A stretch of DNA of 64,000 nucleotides from Hyphomicrobiaceae bacterium (GCA_022842785.1 JALHOW010000002.1:124001-188000); one strand, 5' to 3'; shown: positions 47,026-56,516, numbered from the stretch's first letter. The notes: generated by a model not told the origin, from the sequence alone. Translations and numbers: made by a program.

Positions 47026-48111
47026 TCAGCCCCCGCCCGAGGCGGCAGCATCATCGTCGCCATCTCCGGTGACTTCGAAAAGGCCGGCCTGTGCGGCGGA
47101 AGCGCGCGCCGGACCGGTCAGGCCGAGATGACGGTAAGCCCGTAGCGTCAGAACGCGGCCTCGTGGTGTCCGCCCGATGAACCCCTGCTGAAGAAGGAAC
47201 GGCTCGACCACCTCCTCCAAGGCATCGCGCGCCTCCGAGAGCGCCGCGGCAATGGTTTCGATGCCGACCGGCCCACCGTCGTAGTTCCTGGCAATGCAGT
47301 TCAGATAGCGATGGTCGAGGGCATCCAGCCCCTCGTTGTCGACCTCGAGCAGATTGAGTGCGCGATCGGCAGCCGCGGCATCGATGATCGCGACGCCATC
47401 GACGGTCGCGAAGTCACGCACACGCCTCAGCAGCCGGCCGGCGATGCGCGGCGTTCCGCGCGAGCGGCGTGCAACTTCCCGCGCGCCGTCGCTCGAGATG
47501 CGCGCACCGAGCACACGCGCGCCGCGGCTCACGACCTTCTCCAGCTCGTCGATGCTGTAGAAGTTGAGTCGAATGGGAATGCCGAAGCGGTCACGCAGCG
47601 GGTTCGTCAGCAGGCCCGCGCGTGTCGTCGCACCGACGAGCGTGAACTTGGCGAGATCGATCTTCACCGAGCGCGCCGCGGGGCCTTCGCCGATGATCAG
47701 GTCGAGCTGATAGTCCTCCATGGCCGGGTAGAGGATTTCCTCCACCGCCGGGCTCAGGCGATGAATCTCGTCGATGAAGAGGACATCGCGCTCCTCGAGA
47801 TTGGTGAGCAGGGCCGCGAGATCACCGGCCTTGGCGATCACCGGGCCGGATGTCGACCGGAAGCCGACGCCCATCTCCTTGGCCATGATCTGCGCGAGGG
47901 TCGTCTTGCCGAGGCCGGGAGGCCCAGCGAACAACACGTGGTCGAGCGCGTCGCCCCGCCCCCTGGCGGCCTGGATGAACACACGGAGATTGCTGCGCGC
48001 GGCCTCCTGGCCGACAAACTCGTCGAGCGACTGCGGACGGATCGACGCCTCGAAGGCATCGGCCTCCTTCCGGACGCTCGAGACCAGCCGGTCCTGGTCG
48101 GCGTCGCTCAT
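47026..48111 (-). CDS. ruvB: Holliday junction branch-migration ATPase RuvB
   Basis: 361 residues from the ATG at 48111; residues encoded upstream to 48189 are not conserved. AAA+ motor with Walker [13 protein letters not shown], Walker [10 protein letters not shown], sensor 1 region LVGATTRAG and the C-terminal winged helix ([21 protein letters not shown]). It moves Holliday junctions with RuvA. ruvA and ruvC, which usually precede it, are missing here: the next gene upstream is the divergent plsX. No LexA box was seen. Confidence 0.97.
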   Translation of the reverse strand: MSDADQDRLVSSVRKEADAFEASIRPQSLDEFVGQEAARSNLRVFIQAARGRGDALDHVLFAGPPGLGKTTLAQIMAKEMGVGFRSTSGPVIAKAGDLAALLTNLEERDVLFIDEIHRLSPAVEEILYPAMEDYQLDLIIGEGPAARSVKIDLAKFTLVGATTRAGLLTNPLRDRFGIPIRLNFYSIDELEKVVSRGARVLGARISSDGAREVARRSRGTPRIAGRLLRRVRDFATVDGVAIIDAAAADRALNLLEVDNEGLDALDHRYLNCIARNYDGGPVGIETIAAALSEARDALEEVVEPFLLQQGFIGRTPRGRVLTLRAYRHLGLTGPARASAAQAGLFEVTGDGDDDAAASGGG

Positions 48112-48438
48112 CGAACCCACCTCGTTCGAGGTCCGGCGCAAGCCCCATTCCAAGCCGCGCAAGTGGCTCGGGCGCGCCCGACGTTTCACATTCGTTCTCG
48201 TGGCTCTCTATCATGATTTGCGGCGCCAACGCGAGCGGCGATCGTGCCGCGATAGCGCTGTTCCCCCGACCTGTTGCCGCAATCGCGGCAGACGGGACAG
48301 GTGATGTAAAATGTGTTGTGCCGCTCTTGCAAAGCGCTATGTTCGGGCGGTTTGGCGCGCTTGGGGGCCTTGGGGGGAATCAGGGACACGTAGCCGCGTA
48401 GCCGCTTCGCCGTCCTCCTGCAGAACAGTAAGAACCAT
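48112..48438. promoter_or_regulatory. Divergent ruvB/plsX promoter region
   Basis: 327 bases without a credible gene. Contains a perfect hairpin TGCCGC-AATC-GCGGCA (48275-48290) and a plausible plsX promoter TTGTGC (48316-48321), 16 bases, TATGTT (48338-48343). The promoter call is weak. Confidence 0.35.
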
Positions 48439-49485
48439 ATGGCAGAGCCTCGCATAATCGCCATCGATGCGATGGGGGGCGACCATGGAGTCCCGGTCAT
48501 CGTACCGGGAGCAGCCATGGCTCTCGCGTCCAATCCAGGGATTGGCTTCATCCTGTGCGGCAATCGCACGGCGATCGAAGCAGAACTCAAGGCCTTCCCG
48601 GGCCTCGCGGCAGCCTCACGGATTGTCCACACCGACACCGCCATCTCGATGCAGGACAAGCCGAGCCAAGCCGTCCGACGTGGCAAGGGCACGAGCATGT
48701 GGCTCGCACTCGAGCAGGTGAAGGAGGGCTCGGCTCAAGCCGCCCTCTCGGCGGGCAATACCGGCGCGCTCATGGCGATGTCCAAGCTGGTGCTGCGCCC
48801 TATGGCCGGCATCGAGCGGCCCGCGATTGCGGCATTCTGGCCAACCGTCAAGGGCGTCTCGATCGTCCTCGATGTCGGCGCCAACATCGGGGCATCGGCA
48901 CGCCAGCTAGCGGAGTATGCCCTCATGGGTGCGGCCATGGCGCGCGCCTACCTCAAGATCGAACGGCCGAGCGTCGGCCTTCTGAATGTCGGTGTCGAGG
49001 AGATCAAGGGCGCCGACGAGGTCAAGCAGGCGCACGCCTGGCTTAAACTCCCCGAACTCGGCCTCCCCATCGACTACCGGGGCTTCGTCGAGGGCGACCA
49101 GATTGGCCAGGGCGACGTCGATGTGGTCGTCGTCGAGGGTTTTGCCGGCAATATCGCGCTCAAGACCGCTGAGGGGACGGCCCGCCAGATCGGCGTCTAT
49201 CTCCGTGAAGCCATGACACAATCGCTGGTAACCAAGGTGGGGGCGCTGCTCGCCAGGCCGGGGTTCCGAACGCTCCGCCACAAGATGGACCCACGCCGCG
49301 TCAACGGCGGCGTTTTCCTCGGCCTCGACGGCATCGCGGTCAAAAGCCACGGCGGCACGGACGCTTTCGGCTTTGCGAGCGCAATCAATGTCGGCTACGA
49401 GATGGCCGCGGGCGACCTCAAGGGGCGGATCGCATCGGATCTCGGCGCTTTCAACGGCAAGCTGGCCGCGATCCCCGAAAACTGA
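48439..49485 (+). CDS. plsX: Phosphate acyltransferase PlsX
   Basis: 348 residues. Makes acyl-phosphate from acyl-ACP for phospholipid synthesis with PlsY. IAIDAMGGDHG at the N-terminus, AALSAGNTGALMA, LLNVGVEEIKGADEV, and EGFAGNIALKTAEGTA. First gene of the conserved order plsX-fabH-ihfA-merR. rpmF and yceD, often just upstream, are absent in this window. Confidence 0.96.
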   Translation: MAEPRIIAIDAMGGDHGVPVIVPGAAMALASNPGIGFILCGNRTAIEAELKAFPGLAAASRIVHTDTAISMQDKPSQAVRRGKGTSMWLALEQVKEGSAQAALSAGNTGALMAMSKLVLRPMAGIERPAIAAFWPTVKGVSIVLDVGANIGASARQLAEYALMGAAMARAYLKIERPSVGLLNVGVEEIKGADEVKQAHAWLKLPELGLPIDYRGFVEGDQIGQGDVDVVVVEGFAGNIALKTAEGTARQIGVYLREAMTQSLVTKVGALLARPGFRTLRHKMDPRRVNGGVFLGLDGIAVKSHGGTDAFGFASAINVGYEMAAGDLKGRIASDLGAFNGKLAAIPEN

Positions 49486-49578
49486 GGCCCCAAAAACGTA
49501 AGGCCTACAAAACACAGGCCCTGAACGCACCCTCCGGCACCGGCCGGGATAGGAAGAACTCTCGCGAGGTACAGCAAA

Positions 49579-50556
49579 GTGGCGGTCATCAGATCGGTTA
49601 TCCGTAGCGTGGGCGCCTATCTCCCGAAACGCGTCATGACCAACGATGACTTCTCGCGCATCGTCGAAACGACTGACGATTGGATTACCGAACGTACGGG
49701 CATCAAGCAGCGCCACATCGCAGCCGACGATGAGCTGACGTCCGACCTCGGCATCGCCGCTGCCAAGCAGGCACTCGTGCGATCAGGCATCGCGCCCGGC
49801 GACATCGACCTCATCATCTGCGCAACCGCGACACCCGATCGGACATTTCCCGCGACGGCGGTCCGCATCCAGGCCGGCCTCGGCATCACGAACGGCGCCG
49901 CCTTCGATGTGCAGGCTGTATGCTCGGGCTTCGTCTATGCCATGACGACGGCCGACAACTTCCTCAAAACCGGCCAGTTCAAGCGCGCCATCGTCGTTGG
50001 CGCGGAGACCTTCTCGCGCATTCTGGATTGGTCCGATCGCGGCACGTGCGTGCTTTTCGGCGATGGCGCCGGTGCCGTCGTCCTCGAGGCGCAGCCCCAG
50101 AAGGGCACGCGCGAGGACCGAGGCATTCACTCGACCCGCATCCGCTCGGACGGCCGCTACGAAGATCTTCTCTACGTGGATGGCGGCCCTGGCTCGACCA
50201 AGACGACCGGCCACCTGCGCATGAACGGGCGCGAAGTCTTCCGCCACGCCGTCCAGAAGATTTCGGGCGTGATCGAGGAGACGCTCGTGCAGACGGGCTA
50301 TGCCGCCGAGGAAATCGACCTCTACGTGCCCCACCAGGCCAATCAGCGCATTCTCGACGGCATCGCCAAGCGGCTCGGCGTGGATCCCCAAAAGATCATG
50401 TCGACGCTTGCCAAGCACGGCAATACGTCGGCCGCCTCCATTCCGCTGGCCCTTAACCAGGCCTTCGAGGAGCACCGCCTGAAGGAAGGCAACCTCGTGC
50501 TGATGGAGGCCATGGGCGGCGGTTTCACCTGGGGCGCGGTCCTCGCCCGCTGGTGA
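49579..50556 (+). CDS. fabH: 3-oxoacyl-ACP synthase III
   Basis: 325 residues from a GTG at 49579 (GAGG upstream). Starts fatty acid synthesis by condensing acetyl-CoA with malonyl-ACP. Catalytic Cys in [13 protein letters not shown] (about 112), His in [11 protein letters not shown] (about 253) and Asn in [10 protein letters not shown] (about 283). [14 protein letters not shown] is the typical N-terminal signature. Located 93 bases after plsX. Confidence 0.97.
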   Translation: MAVIRSVIRSVGAYLPKRVMTNDDFSRIVETTDDWITERTGIKQRHIAADDELTSDLGIAAAKQALVRSGIAPGDIDLIICATATPDRTFPATAVRIQAGLGITNGAAFDVQAVCSGFVYAMTTADNFLKTGQFKRAIVVGAETFSRILDWSDRGTCVLFGDGAGAVVLEAQPQKGTREDRGIHSTRIRSDGRYEDLLYVDGGPGSTKTTGHLRMNGREVFRHAVQKISGVIEETLVQTGYAAEEIDLYVPHQANQRILDGIAKRLGVDPQKIMSTLAKHGNTSAASIPLALNQAFEEHRLKEGNLVLMEAMGGGFTWGAVLARW

Positions 50557-50656
50557 ACGGCCGGGCAAACGGTACGTGCCCTGTCTCATTCGCCGCCCCA
50601 ACTGTGGCGGCGGTGCAGTTTTGATTGCGATTTCAGCCAGTTGATCTTCACAGGCA

Positions 50657-50685
50657 TTGACCCGCCCGCGCGCTGCCGGTAGCTT
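50657..50685 (+). promoter_or_regulatory. Possible promoter of ihfA
   Basis: TTGACC (50657-50662), 17 bases, TAGCTT (50680-50685), upstream of ihfA. The -35 is good, the -10 only partial. Confidence 0.4.
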
Positions 50686-50718
50686 CTACATAATCAAGCA
50701 TCGGGGAGGCGTTTACCA

Positions 50719-51036
50719 ATGGGCAGCAAGACATTGACCCGTGCGGATCTGGCGGACGCTTTAGTCCGCAAAGTTGGTCTGCCACGCAACGAGTCTCAGG
50801 AACTCGTCGAGCGGGTACTTAGTGAAATTTCAGAGACGCTTTCGCAGGGTGAGGGCGTGAAGCTCTCTTCGTTCGGTTCCTTCGGTGTGCGTGCGAAAGC
50901 ACAGCGCATGGGCCGCAATCCCAAGACCGGCGAGGAAGTGCCGATCACGCCGCGCCGGGTTCTGGTATTCCGGCCGAGCAACATCATGAAGGAGCGCATC
51001 AACACGCGCCTCAATCGACGCAAGGCGGCTGAGTAG
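50719..51036 (+). CDS. ihfA: Integration host factor alpha subunit
   Basis: 105 residues. Bends DNA with IhfB. Helical N-terminus [21 protein letters not shown], conserved [13 protein letters not shown], and the DNA-arm [23 protein letters not shown], all in the normal order. The ribosome-binding site GGGGAGG is strong. Third gene of the plsX-fabH-ihfA-merR set. Confidence 0.96.
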   Translation: MGSKTLTRADLADALVRKVGLPRNESQELVERVLSEISETLSQGEGVKLSSFGSFGVRAKAQRMGRNPKTGEEVPITPRRVLVFRPSNIMKERINTRLNRRKAAE

Positions 51037-51092
51037 TTCGAGGCCGGTGTGACTGCCGAAACGCGCATCAGATATTGTGGTGCTGCGTTGGA

Positions 51093-51210
51093 CGAATTTC
51101 CGATCCAAATCACACGAGCAGGATTATTGTCCTAGTGTCCCGCGTGCTTCCGAAGTTCCGTCGGGACACTTGCAGTGACGCAGCGGGAACTTCGGGATTA
51201 TGACGTTAGG
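51093..51210. repeat. Palindromic repeat, copy 2 (118 bp)
   Basis: Same order as copy 1: the CGAATTTC...GAGCAGGATTATTG lead, CCTAGTGTCC (51131-51140), CCGAAGTTCC (51150-51159) pairing perfectly with GGAACTTCGG (51186-51195), and a decayed outer arm near TGACGTTAGG (51201-51210). It lies between ihfA and the MerR gene and is the same length as copy 1. Confidence 0.72.
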
Positions 51211-51267
51211 GATGGCCGCACACCGTTGGGCGACGGTATGAGGCCATGAACACGGCGGGGCACTATC

Positions 51268-51786
51268 ATGGCGAAGTCGGCGGATGCATTCCGCACGATC
51301 AGCGAGGTATCCACCGAGCTGGACGTGCCTAAGCACGTTTTGCGTTTCTGGGAGCAGCGCTTCAAGCAGCTCAAGCCGCTGAAACGAGGCGGCGGCCGGC
51401 GCTTTTATCGGCCCGAGGATGTCGAGCTGATCAAAGGCATCAAGGCTCTGCTCAATCGCGACGCCTACACGATCCGCGGCGTTCAGCGCATCCTCAAGGA
51501 GCAGGGTGTCGAGATCGTCAAGCACCTCGCGGCAGGTGATGCCACAGCATTGACGGCAGTCGTCACGTCCGATGAGAAGGCTGCTAGTCCTTCGGCGGCG
51601 CCGAGCAAGCGCCGCGCTGGAGGTGCGAGCAAATCACTCCACACGGGTGGTGAAGCACCGCCGGCGGGCCGCGATGTGGTAGCGGCCGCGATCTCAGAGC
51701 TCAGCGCGTGCCGAGCCCTTCTCGCTGGTGAGTCGCTGCGCGCCAAGGCGCCGTTGGGTGCCAGCGCGGCCAGCAGCCGGCGGTAG
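51268..51786 (+). CDS. MerR-family transcriptional regulator
   Basis: 172 residues. N-terminal winged helix [24 protein letters not shown], then [22 protein letters not shown] with the wing and coiled-coil start. The region after about residue 90 is Ala/Ser/Arg-rich and poorly structured. This gene follows ihfA in many alphaproteobacteria. No metal-binding cysteines, so not a metal sensor. Target genes unknown. Confidence 0.9.
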   Translation: MAKSADAFRTISEVSTELDVPKHVLRFWEQRFKQLKPLKRGGGRRFYRPEDVELIKGIKALLNRDAYTIRGVQRILKEQGVEIVKHLAAGDATALTAVVTSDEKAASPSAAPSKRRAGGASKSLHTGGEAPPAGRDVVAAAISELSACRALLAGESLRAKAPLGASAASSRR

Positions 51787-51791
51787 ACCAA

Positions 51792-52532
51792 GTGACCGGG
51801 CGCGCCCCTCCTGAGCAGGCGTTGCCCGGCGATACCCATGTTTGGATTGTCGATCTCGCCACGTCGGCTACAGCGCTTGCGGGCATTGATGAAACACGCG
51901 GCCTGCTGACGGCGCCCGAGCGTTTGCGCGCCGAGCGCTTTGTGGATGTGCGCTTGCGCGAGCGCTGGATCGGAGCGCACACGGCTCTCCATATCGCACT
52001 CTCCAGCCATATCGGGCGCCCCGTTCAATTCGAGCCGATTGGCGCCACGGCGAAGCCGCGCGTCGTCGACTGGCACGGCGATTTCAGCCTCAGCCACAGT
52101 GGCACCCTGGCCCTCATCGCGCTCCGCGATAACGGGCAAGTCGGCATTGATGCCGAAGTACGCCGCGCCGCGCGCGTCAGCGAAGAACGGCGTCACCTCA
52201 TCGAGGTGGCTGGCACGGCTCTGCTCCCCGACAACCCGCTCCCCTCCAGCGATCCCCAAATGAGCTTCCTGGCGGCCTGGACACGCCTCGAGGCCATCAG
52301 CAAGATGCGCGCGATGGGCATTGGCGCGCTGCTGGAAGCGTTGGGCATTGTCGCAAGGAGTCCGGGTCCCGAGGTCGTAGCTGAACGAGCGCGCGCGTTC
52401 ATTGCCGACCCAACGCAGCCCATGGGCCTCTGCAGTATCGACGTCACGCACCTCGATGCCGTCGCATCTCTCGCGATGTCGCCGCCGTCAGGCGTGCCGC
52501 ACCTGCACGATCTCGACCTCTCCGGGCACTGA
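51792..52532 (+). CDS. Sfp-type 4'-phosphopantetheinyl transferase
   Basis: 246 residues from a GTG at 51792, five bases after the merR stop. Activates acyl or peptidyl carrier proteins with phosphopantetheine from CoA. Motifs: FSLSHSG (P2), QVGIDAEVR (GxDxE metal site) and WTRLEAISKM (WxxxEAxxK). This is the Sfp/AcpT two-half type (about 230 residues), distinct from AcpS. No NRPS or PKS gene is nearby, so it probably serves general carrier proteins or lysine metabolism. Confidence 0.85.
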   Translation: MTGRAPPEQALPGDTHVWIVDLATSATALAGIDETRGLLTAPERLRAERFVDVRLRERWIGAHTALHIALSSHIGRPVQFEPIGATAKPRVVDWHGDFSLSHSGTLALIALRDNGQVGIDAEVRRAARVSEERRHLIEVAGTALLPDNPLPSSDPQMSFLAAWTRLEAISKMRAMGIGALLEALGIVARSPGPEVVAERARAFIADPTQPMGLCSIDVTHLDAVASLAMSPPSGVPHLHDLDLSGH

Positions 52533-52648
52533 GCCGAGGGCTGCCCCTCGTGCATGGGGGCATGGCACGCGCGTTTGCGCCTGGAGCCTGCCCGGCGCGC
52601 CTGCTATCTCCAATCCTGAACAGGGATCGAACGCAGGATGAGAGAGCG

Positions 52649-53371
52649 ATGAACGACGCCAGCCGCATTGCCACGGAACGCGCCATCACCGTCGAGGAGG
52701 CGATCCGCGGCCGCAAATCGACGCGCGCCTTCTTGAAGACTCCCGTGCCGCGCGAACTGATGGCGCGCATCCTAACGACAGCAGGCCGCGCGCCTTCTGG
52801 GTCGAACATCCAGCCGTGGAAGGCCTATGTGGTCGACGGCACAGCGCGCGACGCGTTGGTGGCAGATCTCTGCCATCGCTACGACACGGTCGGCGAAGGC
52901 GAGCGCGAGTACGACTACTATCCCACCAAATGGTATGAGCCCTATCTGGCGCGACGCCGCGCTTGCGGCTGGGGCCTTTACAGCACCATGGGGATCACCC
53001 GCGAAGATAAGGCGGGCATGAACGCCCAGCGCCGCCAGAACTACGAGTTCTTCGGCGCGCCGACGGCCCTCATCTTTTCTCTCGACCGCCAGCTAGAGAA
53101 AGGTTCGTGGCTCGACACGGGCATGTTCATTCAGTCGATCATGATTGCTGCGCGCCAGTTCGGCCTCGAGACGATTCCGCAGGCCGCACTCGCTAACTTC
53201 CACGAGGTTCTGCGCGCCCGCCTCGATGTGCCCCAAGATGAGATCATCATCTGCGGCATGGGCATCGGCTATCCCGACGCGGACGCCAAGGTGAACTCTT
53301 TCACCACCGAGCGCGAGCCGCTCGAAAACTTCGTCACCTGGATCGACGAGCTGAAGCCGACAAAGGGCTAA
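52649..53371 (+). CDS. Nitroreductase-family flavoprotein
   Basis: 240 residues from the ATG at 52649 (GAGAG upstream). FMN-binding nitroreductase fold: RGRKSTRAFL, TTAGRAPSGSNIQPWKAYVV, the central QSIMIAARQFGLETIPQA and IICGMGIGYPD. Such enzymes reduce nitro, quinone or other electron-poor compounds with NAD(P)H. Substrate unknown. It ends tail-to-tail with the next gene. Confidence 0.9.
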   Translation: MNDASRIATERAITVEEAIRGRKSTRAFLKTPVPRELMARILTTAGRAPSGSNIQPWKAYVVDGTARDALVADLCHRYDTVGEGEREYDYYPTKWYEPYLARRRACGWGLYSTMGITREDKAGMNAQRRQNYEFFGAPTALIFSLDRQLEKGSWLDTGMFIQSIMIAARQFGLETIPQAALANFHEVLRARLDVPQDEIIICGMGIGYPDADAKVNSFTTEREPLENFVTWIDELKPTKG

Positions 53372-53378
53372 GCGCGCC

Positions 53379-53681
53379 CTACTTCTGTGCTTCGATACCG
53401 TCGATGGACTTCTGGACCTCATCGCTCGTCAGCGTCCAGTCGTTGTCGAGTTCGGCGACCACCGTCCGCATGAAGGGCTCCGAGAGCCGGATCGCGCGCG
53501 GACCATCGCCCAGATGGTCATAGAGGATTGCGAGGGCGAGCTGTTGCGGGCTCTCGCCCTCGTACGTCCACTCGAAACCCCATGTCGTGAACTGCTTGAT
53601 CTCGTAGTGCTCCGACAGCGGCGCGTCATCGACCTTGACGACCAGACCGTCGAACTCCCGCGCCCCGCTGTACGTCTTCAT
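53379..53681 (-). CDS. DUF6166-like small protein
   Basis: 100 residues from the ATG at 53681. GFEWTYEGESPQQLALAILYDHLGD is the DUF6166 hallmark (GFEWGYGGSGPxQLALAIL). Acidic, no signal peptide, cytoplasmic. Families of this kind are small housekeeping or mobile-element proteins of no known role. Convergent with the nitroreductase gene. Confidence 0.7.
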   Translation of the reverse strand: MKTYSGAREFDGLVVKVDDAPLSEHYEIKQFTTWGFEWTYEGESPQQLALAILYDHLGDGPRAIRLSEPFMRTVVAELDNDWTLTSDEVQKSIDGIEAQK

Positions 53682-53732
53682 CGCTTCGCTCCGCTTCGAC
53701 CCCACCTGATCGTCTGATATGTCACAACCACA

Positions 53733-54206
53733 TCAGAACGCAACCTCCAGCCGCGGTAGAAGGCGCCCCGGGATGGAGCCCGAAGGGACGAGGCCCACAC
53801 ATTTTGCGCCCATGCGCTCATAGAACGGTACGGCGCCCGGATCAGCGTCGATGGTCATGCGCCGCGCGCCGGCGTCGCGCGCGATACCCACGGCCCAGTC
53901 AAAGAGCACGCGGCCGCAACCGCCTCTGATTTCACCGGGCTCGACGAAGAGTTTCACGAGATCGGCATCAGGCCCGTCTATAGCGACCTGACAGAACCCG
54001 ACGCGCCTCCCCTCGCGCTCGGCGACGCAGGCCGCCGTCCGCCGGAGTTCCTCAGGCGTAAGGGTCAGCTCGCGACGACAGGCTTCCAGGAAGGCCGCGT
54101 CATAGCCCCAAACGGCCTTCGAGCGCAGGCAGAGATCGCTCAAGGCCGCAAGTTCGTCGATCCGGGGAGCACGGAGACGGATCTCAGCCGAGGCATCGGA
54201 CGTCAT
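53733..54206 (-). CDS. GNAT-family N-acetyltransferase
   Basis: 157 residues from the ATG at 54206. GNAT fold: IRLRAPRIDELAALSDLCLRSK at the start, then GFCQVAI, LVKLFVEPGEIRGGCGRVLFDWAVG (the acetyl-CoA pyrophosphate loop variant GGCGR) and MTIDADPGAVPFYERMGA at the C-terminus. Substrate unknown. Divergent from the membrane protein gene at 54347. Confidence 0.88.
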   Translation of the reverse strand: MTSDASAEIRLRAPRIDELAALSDLCLRSKAVWGYDAAFLEACRRELTLTPEELRRTAACVAEREGRRVGFCQVAIDGPDADLVKLFVEPGEIRGGCGRVLFDWAVGIARDAGARRMTIDADPGAVPFYERMGAKCVGLVPSGSIPGRLLPRLEVAF

Positions 54207-54346
54207 GGCACACTCGCGCAACAGACGGCCAACCCAAGTTTCCGCGCCACTTGTCGCCGTGGCCTGCTCTGCCGTAGCTTCAGCCAGCGCCGGGCATCGC
54301 GGGGCACGGCTAGGCGCCATACCATTCCAGGGGAAAGGTCACGGAC

Positions 54347-55126
54347 ATGGCCGAAGCACGGGATGCAGGTGGCGACGCCGCCGCCGTTAGAGCTGCGAGA
54401 ATGCACGCCCAGGCTCAAAAGGCCGCCGCACCGCGCGAGGTTCGCCTCGTCGCGCACTCCAACATCCTCTACTGGTGGGCCGTCTGGCTCTACGGCTACA
54501 TCTGCGCGCTCGCGACCTATATAAATCACGTCGACGTTCCCTTTGCCGGCAAGCAGATCAAGTTCTTTCCCGAAGCCTGGCTCGGCATTTCGTATGTCGC
54601 TGTCGTCCTCTTCGTGATCGTCTTCACGAATGTGCGTGCGCGCGTGCTGCACACGTTCATCATTGCAGCCCTGGTCGCCTTGACGCTCGTCGGCATGGAA
54701 TGGCAATGGGGCCTCGGATCGGTCTTCAGTTTCGTACCCGAGATCCGCGTGCATATGAATCTCGCATTCTACATGATGATGTCGACCGGCCTGCTGCTCA
54801 TCTGGATCGTCGTCGTTTTCTTCATCGACCAGCTCACATACTGGCGCTTTGCCGGCGGGCAGGTGGTCGAGCGGCACCGGCTCGGCAACGCGACTGGTCA
54901 CGTCTACGACACGCGCGGGATGCTCATGCGGCGCAACCCCGACGATTTCTTCCGTCACAAGCTCCTGGGACTGGGCTTCCTCGGCATCGGCACGGGCGAC
55001 GTCGTCTTCAAGGCTGCCATACCCGGCGCGGAGCCCTTCATCATCGAGAACGTCTGGCGCAGCAACGAGCAACAACGGCGGATCGAGCGCCTACTCACGC
55101 AGTCGGGCGGCTCGGGAACGGGCTGA
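54347..55126 (+). CDS. Membrane protein with PH-like C-terminus, unknown
   Basis: 259 residues. After a charged Ala-rich leader (about 1-35) there are four probable transmembrane helices: LYWWAVWLYGYICALATYI (about 41-60), WLGISYVAVVLFVIVFT (about 78-94), VLHTFIIAALVALTLVG (about 100-117) and YMMMSTGLLLIWIVVVFFI (about 140-160). The soluble C-terminus (about 165-259) has the strand pattern VVERHRL...GHVYDTRGMLMRR...FFRHKLLGLG and GDVVFKAAI, resembling bacterial PH domains. No named family recognised. Confidence 0.6.
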   Translation: MAEARDAGGDAAAVRAARMHAQAQKAAAPREVRLVAHSNILYWWAVWLYGYICALATYINHVDVPFAGKQIKFFPEAWLGISYVAVVLFVIVFTNVRARVLHTFIIAALVALTLVGMEWQWGLGSVFSFVPEIRVHMNLAFYMMMSTGLLLIWIVVVFFIDQLTYWRFAGGQVVERHRLGNATGHVYDTRGMLMRRNPDDFFRHKLLGLGFLGIGTGDVVFKAAIPGAEPFIIENVWRSNEQQRRIERLLTQSGGSGTG

Positions 55127-55445
55127 ATCGCTCCACTACGACGAACGAACAATTCATCAGTACAGGCAGCGTTCGACGCACGAGTTTGCGGCGGATGTGC
55201 CTTGTGCCGTGGACAATCCAAAGTGGCACCACTAAGGAGAAGGAGTATCGACAGCTAGCAGCCTGCAGCACTCGTGCTGCCCACAATCGAGGTGAGCCCG
55301 GCGTGCGCAGTCCGCCGCTAAGCCTGTTCCGACACCGACATGCCGCACGATGGGCGGCCATTGCGGTGCCACGACAGCACCTGAGCATTTTCGTCGTACG
55401 CCAATCGAGCTGCAGCGCGCATCGGCCGAAAGGGCAGCGCGCTTG
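55127..55445. other. Gene-free region before the LysE-like gene
   Basis: 319 bases in which no credible gene, promoter or terminator was found. A purine-rich AAGGAGAAGGAG (around 55234) resembles a ribosome-binding site but is not followed by a usable start, so it may be the remnant of a decayed gene. Confidence 0.35.
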
Positions 55446-56117
55446 ATGACGTTCCTCCCCAATCTATTGATCATTCCAGCCGGCATCATGATCGGCGTGC
55501 TCGTCGCCATGCCGGTCGGCCCCGTCAATCTCCTGTGCCTCCAGCGCGCTCTGGAACGCGGCTTCTGGGGCGGTGTCGCGGCGGGCCTCGGCGTCGTCAT
55601 CGGTGACGGGCTGATTGCGCTCTTCGCGGCACTTGGCGTCGGCGCCGTCACGGGCGTTATCCGGCACTACCGCATGACCGTGCAGACGATCGGCGGCCTG
55701 GCGCTCCTCGTATTCGGCATCCGGCTCTATTTCACGCGACCGCAGCTCATGAGGGACGAACTCGCTGGAGGCGAGCGTCCGTCGCTGGCGGCATTCGCGT
55801 GGGACATCCCGCAGACGTTCTTCCTCACCATCACCAATCCCGGTGCCGTGCTCGGCCTCTTCGCGATCTTCGGCGGCGTGAGCTCGTTCGTCGAGGTCGA
55901 GAGCTATATCGACGCCTTCACCATGGTGGCCGCGGTCATGGGCGGAAGTCTGCTCTGGTGGGTCGTGCTGTCCCACACCATTAGCCGCTTCCGCAACCGC
56001 ATCGACGTCGACATGCTGCGCCTGCTGAACCGCCTCGCGAGCCTCATTCTGCTCGGCTTCGCCGGCCTGCTGCTCGGCGAGGTCGTCATCAAGTTCATTA
56101 CCGGCCGGGTCGTCTGA
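55446..56117 (+). CDS. LysE-family amino acid exporter
   Basis: 223 residues from the ATG at 55446. Six hydrophobic segments. The family signature PAGIMIGVLVAMPVGPVNLL is in helix 1, FLTITNPGAVLGLFAIFGG carries the conserved NP in the middle, and the C-terminus ends in a long helix with two charged residues. LysE/RhtB proteins export basic or other amino acids; the substrate is not readable from sequence. Confidence 0.87.
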   Translation: MTFLPNLLIIPAGIMIGVLVAMPVGPVNLLCLQRALERGFWGGVAAGLGVVIGDGLIALFAALGVGAVTGVIRHYRMTVQTIGGLALLVFGIRLYFTRPQLMRDELAGGERPSLAAFAWDIPQTFFLTITNPGAVLGLFAIFGGVSSFVEVESYIDAFTMVAAVMGGSLLWWVVLSHTISRFRNRIDVDMLRLLNRLASLILLGFAGLLLGEVVIKFITGRVV

Positions 56118-56120
56118 AAC

Positions 56121-56516
56121 CTACTGCTGGACCTTCGCCAGCTCGTTCGCGATCTCGGCACCCTCGGCGAGGAAGCGCGAGACCGCCGTTTGCGCCGACG
56201 GCGTGCAGGTCTGGTACGTGCGGCTGTAGCTGCGATAGCCGTTGTTGAAGCGGCTCGTGAGCTGGGCGCGGCGCAGCGAGGCATTGCCCTCGCCCTCGAT
56301 GAGTTCCTCCATGCGCTTGCGCCATGTCTGTCCCTCATTGGCGCCGCACAGCTCACGCAGGTAGTGCACGGCCCCCAGAATCTCGGCGAGGCGCATGAGC
56401 TTCGCATCATAGGGGCGCACATCACCGCTGACGCCCTGAGCCGCAAGCGGCGACAGCATGAGCACAGCCATCAGCGGCAGTACCGCAAGCATCGTGATGG
56501 CAGCGCGCGTGCGCAT
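56121..56516 (-). CDS. TIGR02301 family secreted protein
   Basis: 131 residues from the ATG at 56516, with GAGAC about six bases upstream; another ATG at 56528 is possible. Signal peptide about 1-27 (LAAQG). The mature part has LAEILGAVHYLRELCGANEGQTWRKRMEELI, RFNNGYRSYSRTY and CTPSA, which is the TIGR02301 pattern found in Rhizobiales. The role is unknown; helical and periplasmic with two cysteines. It ends tail-to-tail with the LysE gene. Confidence 0.78.
   Translation of the reverse strand: MRTRAAITMLAVLPLMAVLMLSPLAAQGVSGDVRPYDAKLMRLAEILGAVHYLRELCGANEGQTWRKRMEELIEGEGNASLRRAQLTSRFNNGYRSYSRTYQTCTPSAQTAVSRFLAEGAEIANELAKVQQ

Noticed and set aside
48186-48438. Possible small zinc-ribbon-like gene on the minus strand before ruvB
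   Set aside because: CPVCRDCG appears in translation, but there is no start signal and the frame is not supported by flanking sequence.
51787-51791. Separate promoter between merR and the phosphopantetheinyl transferase gene
   Set aside because: Only five bases separate the two, so they are most likely one transcript.
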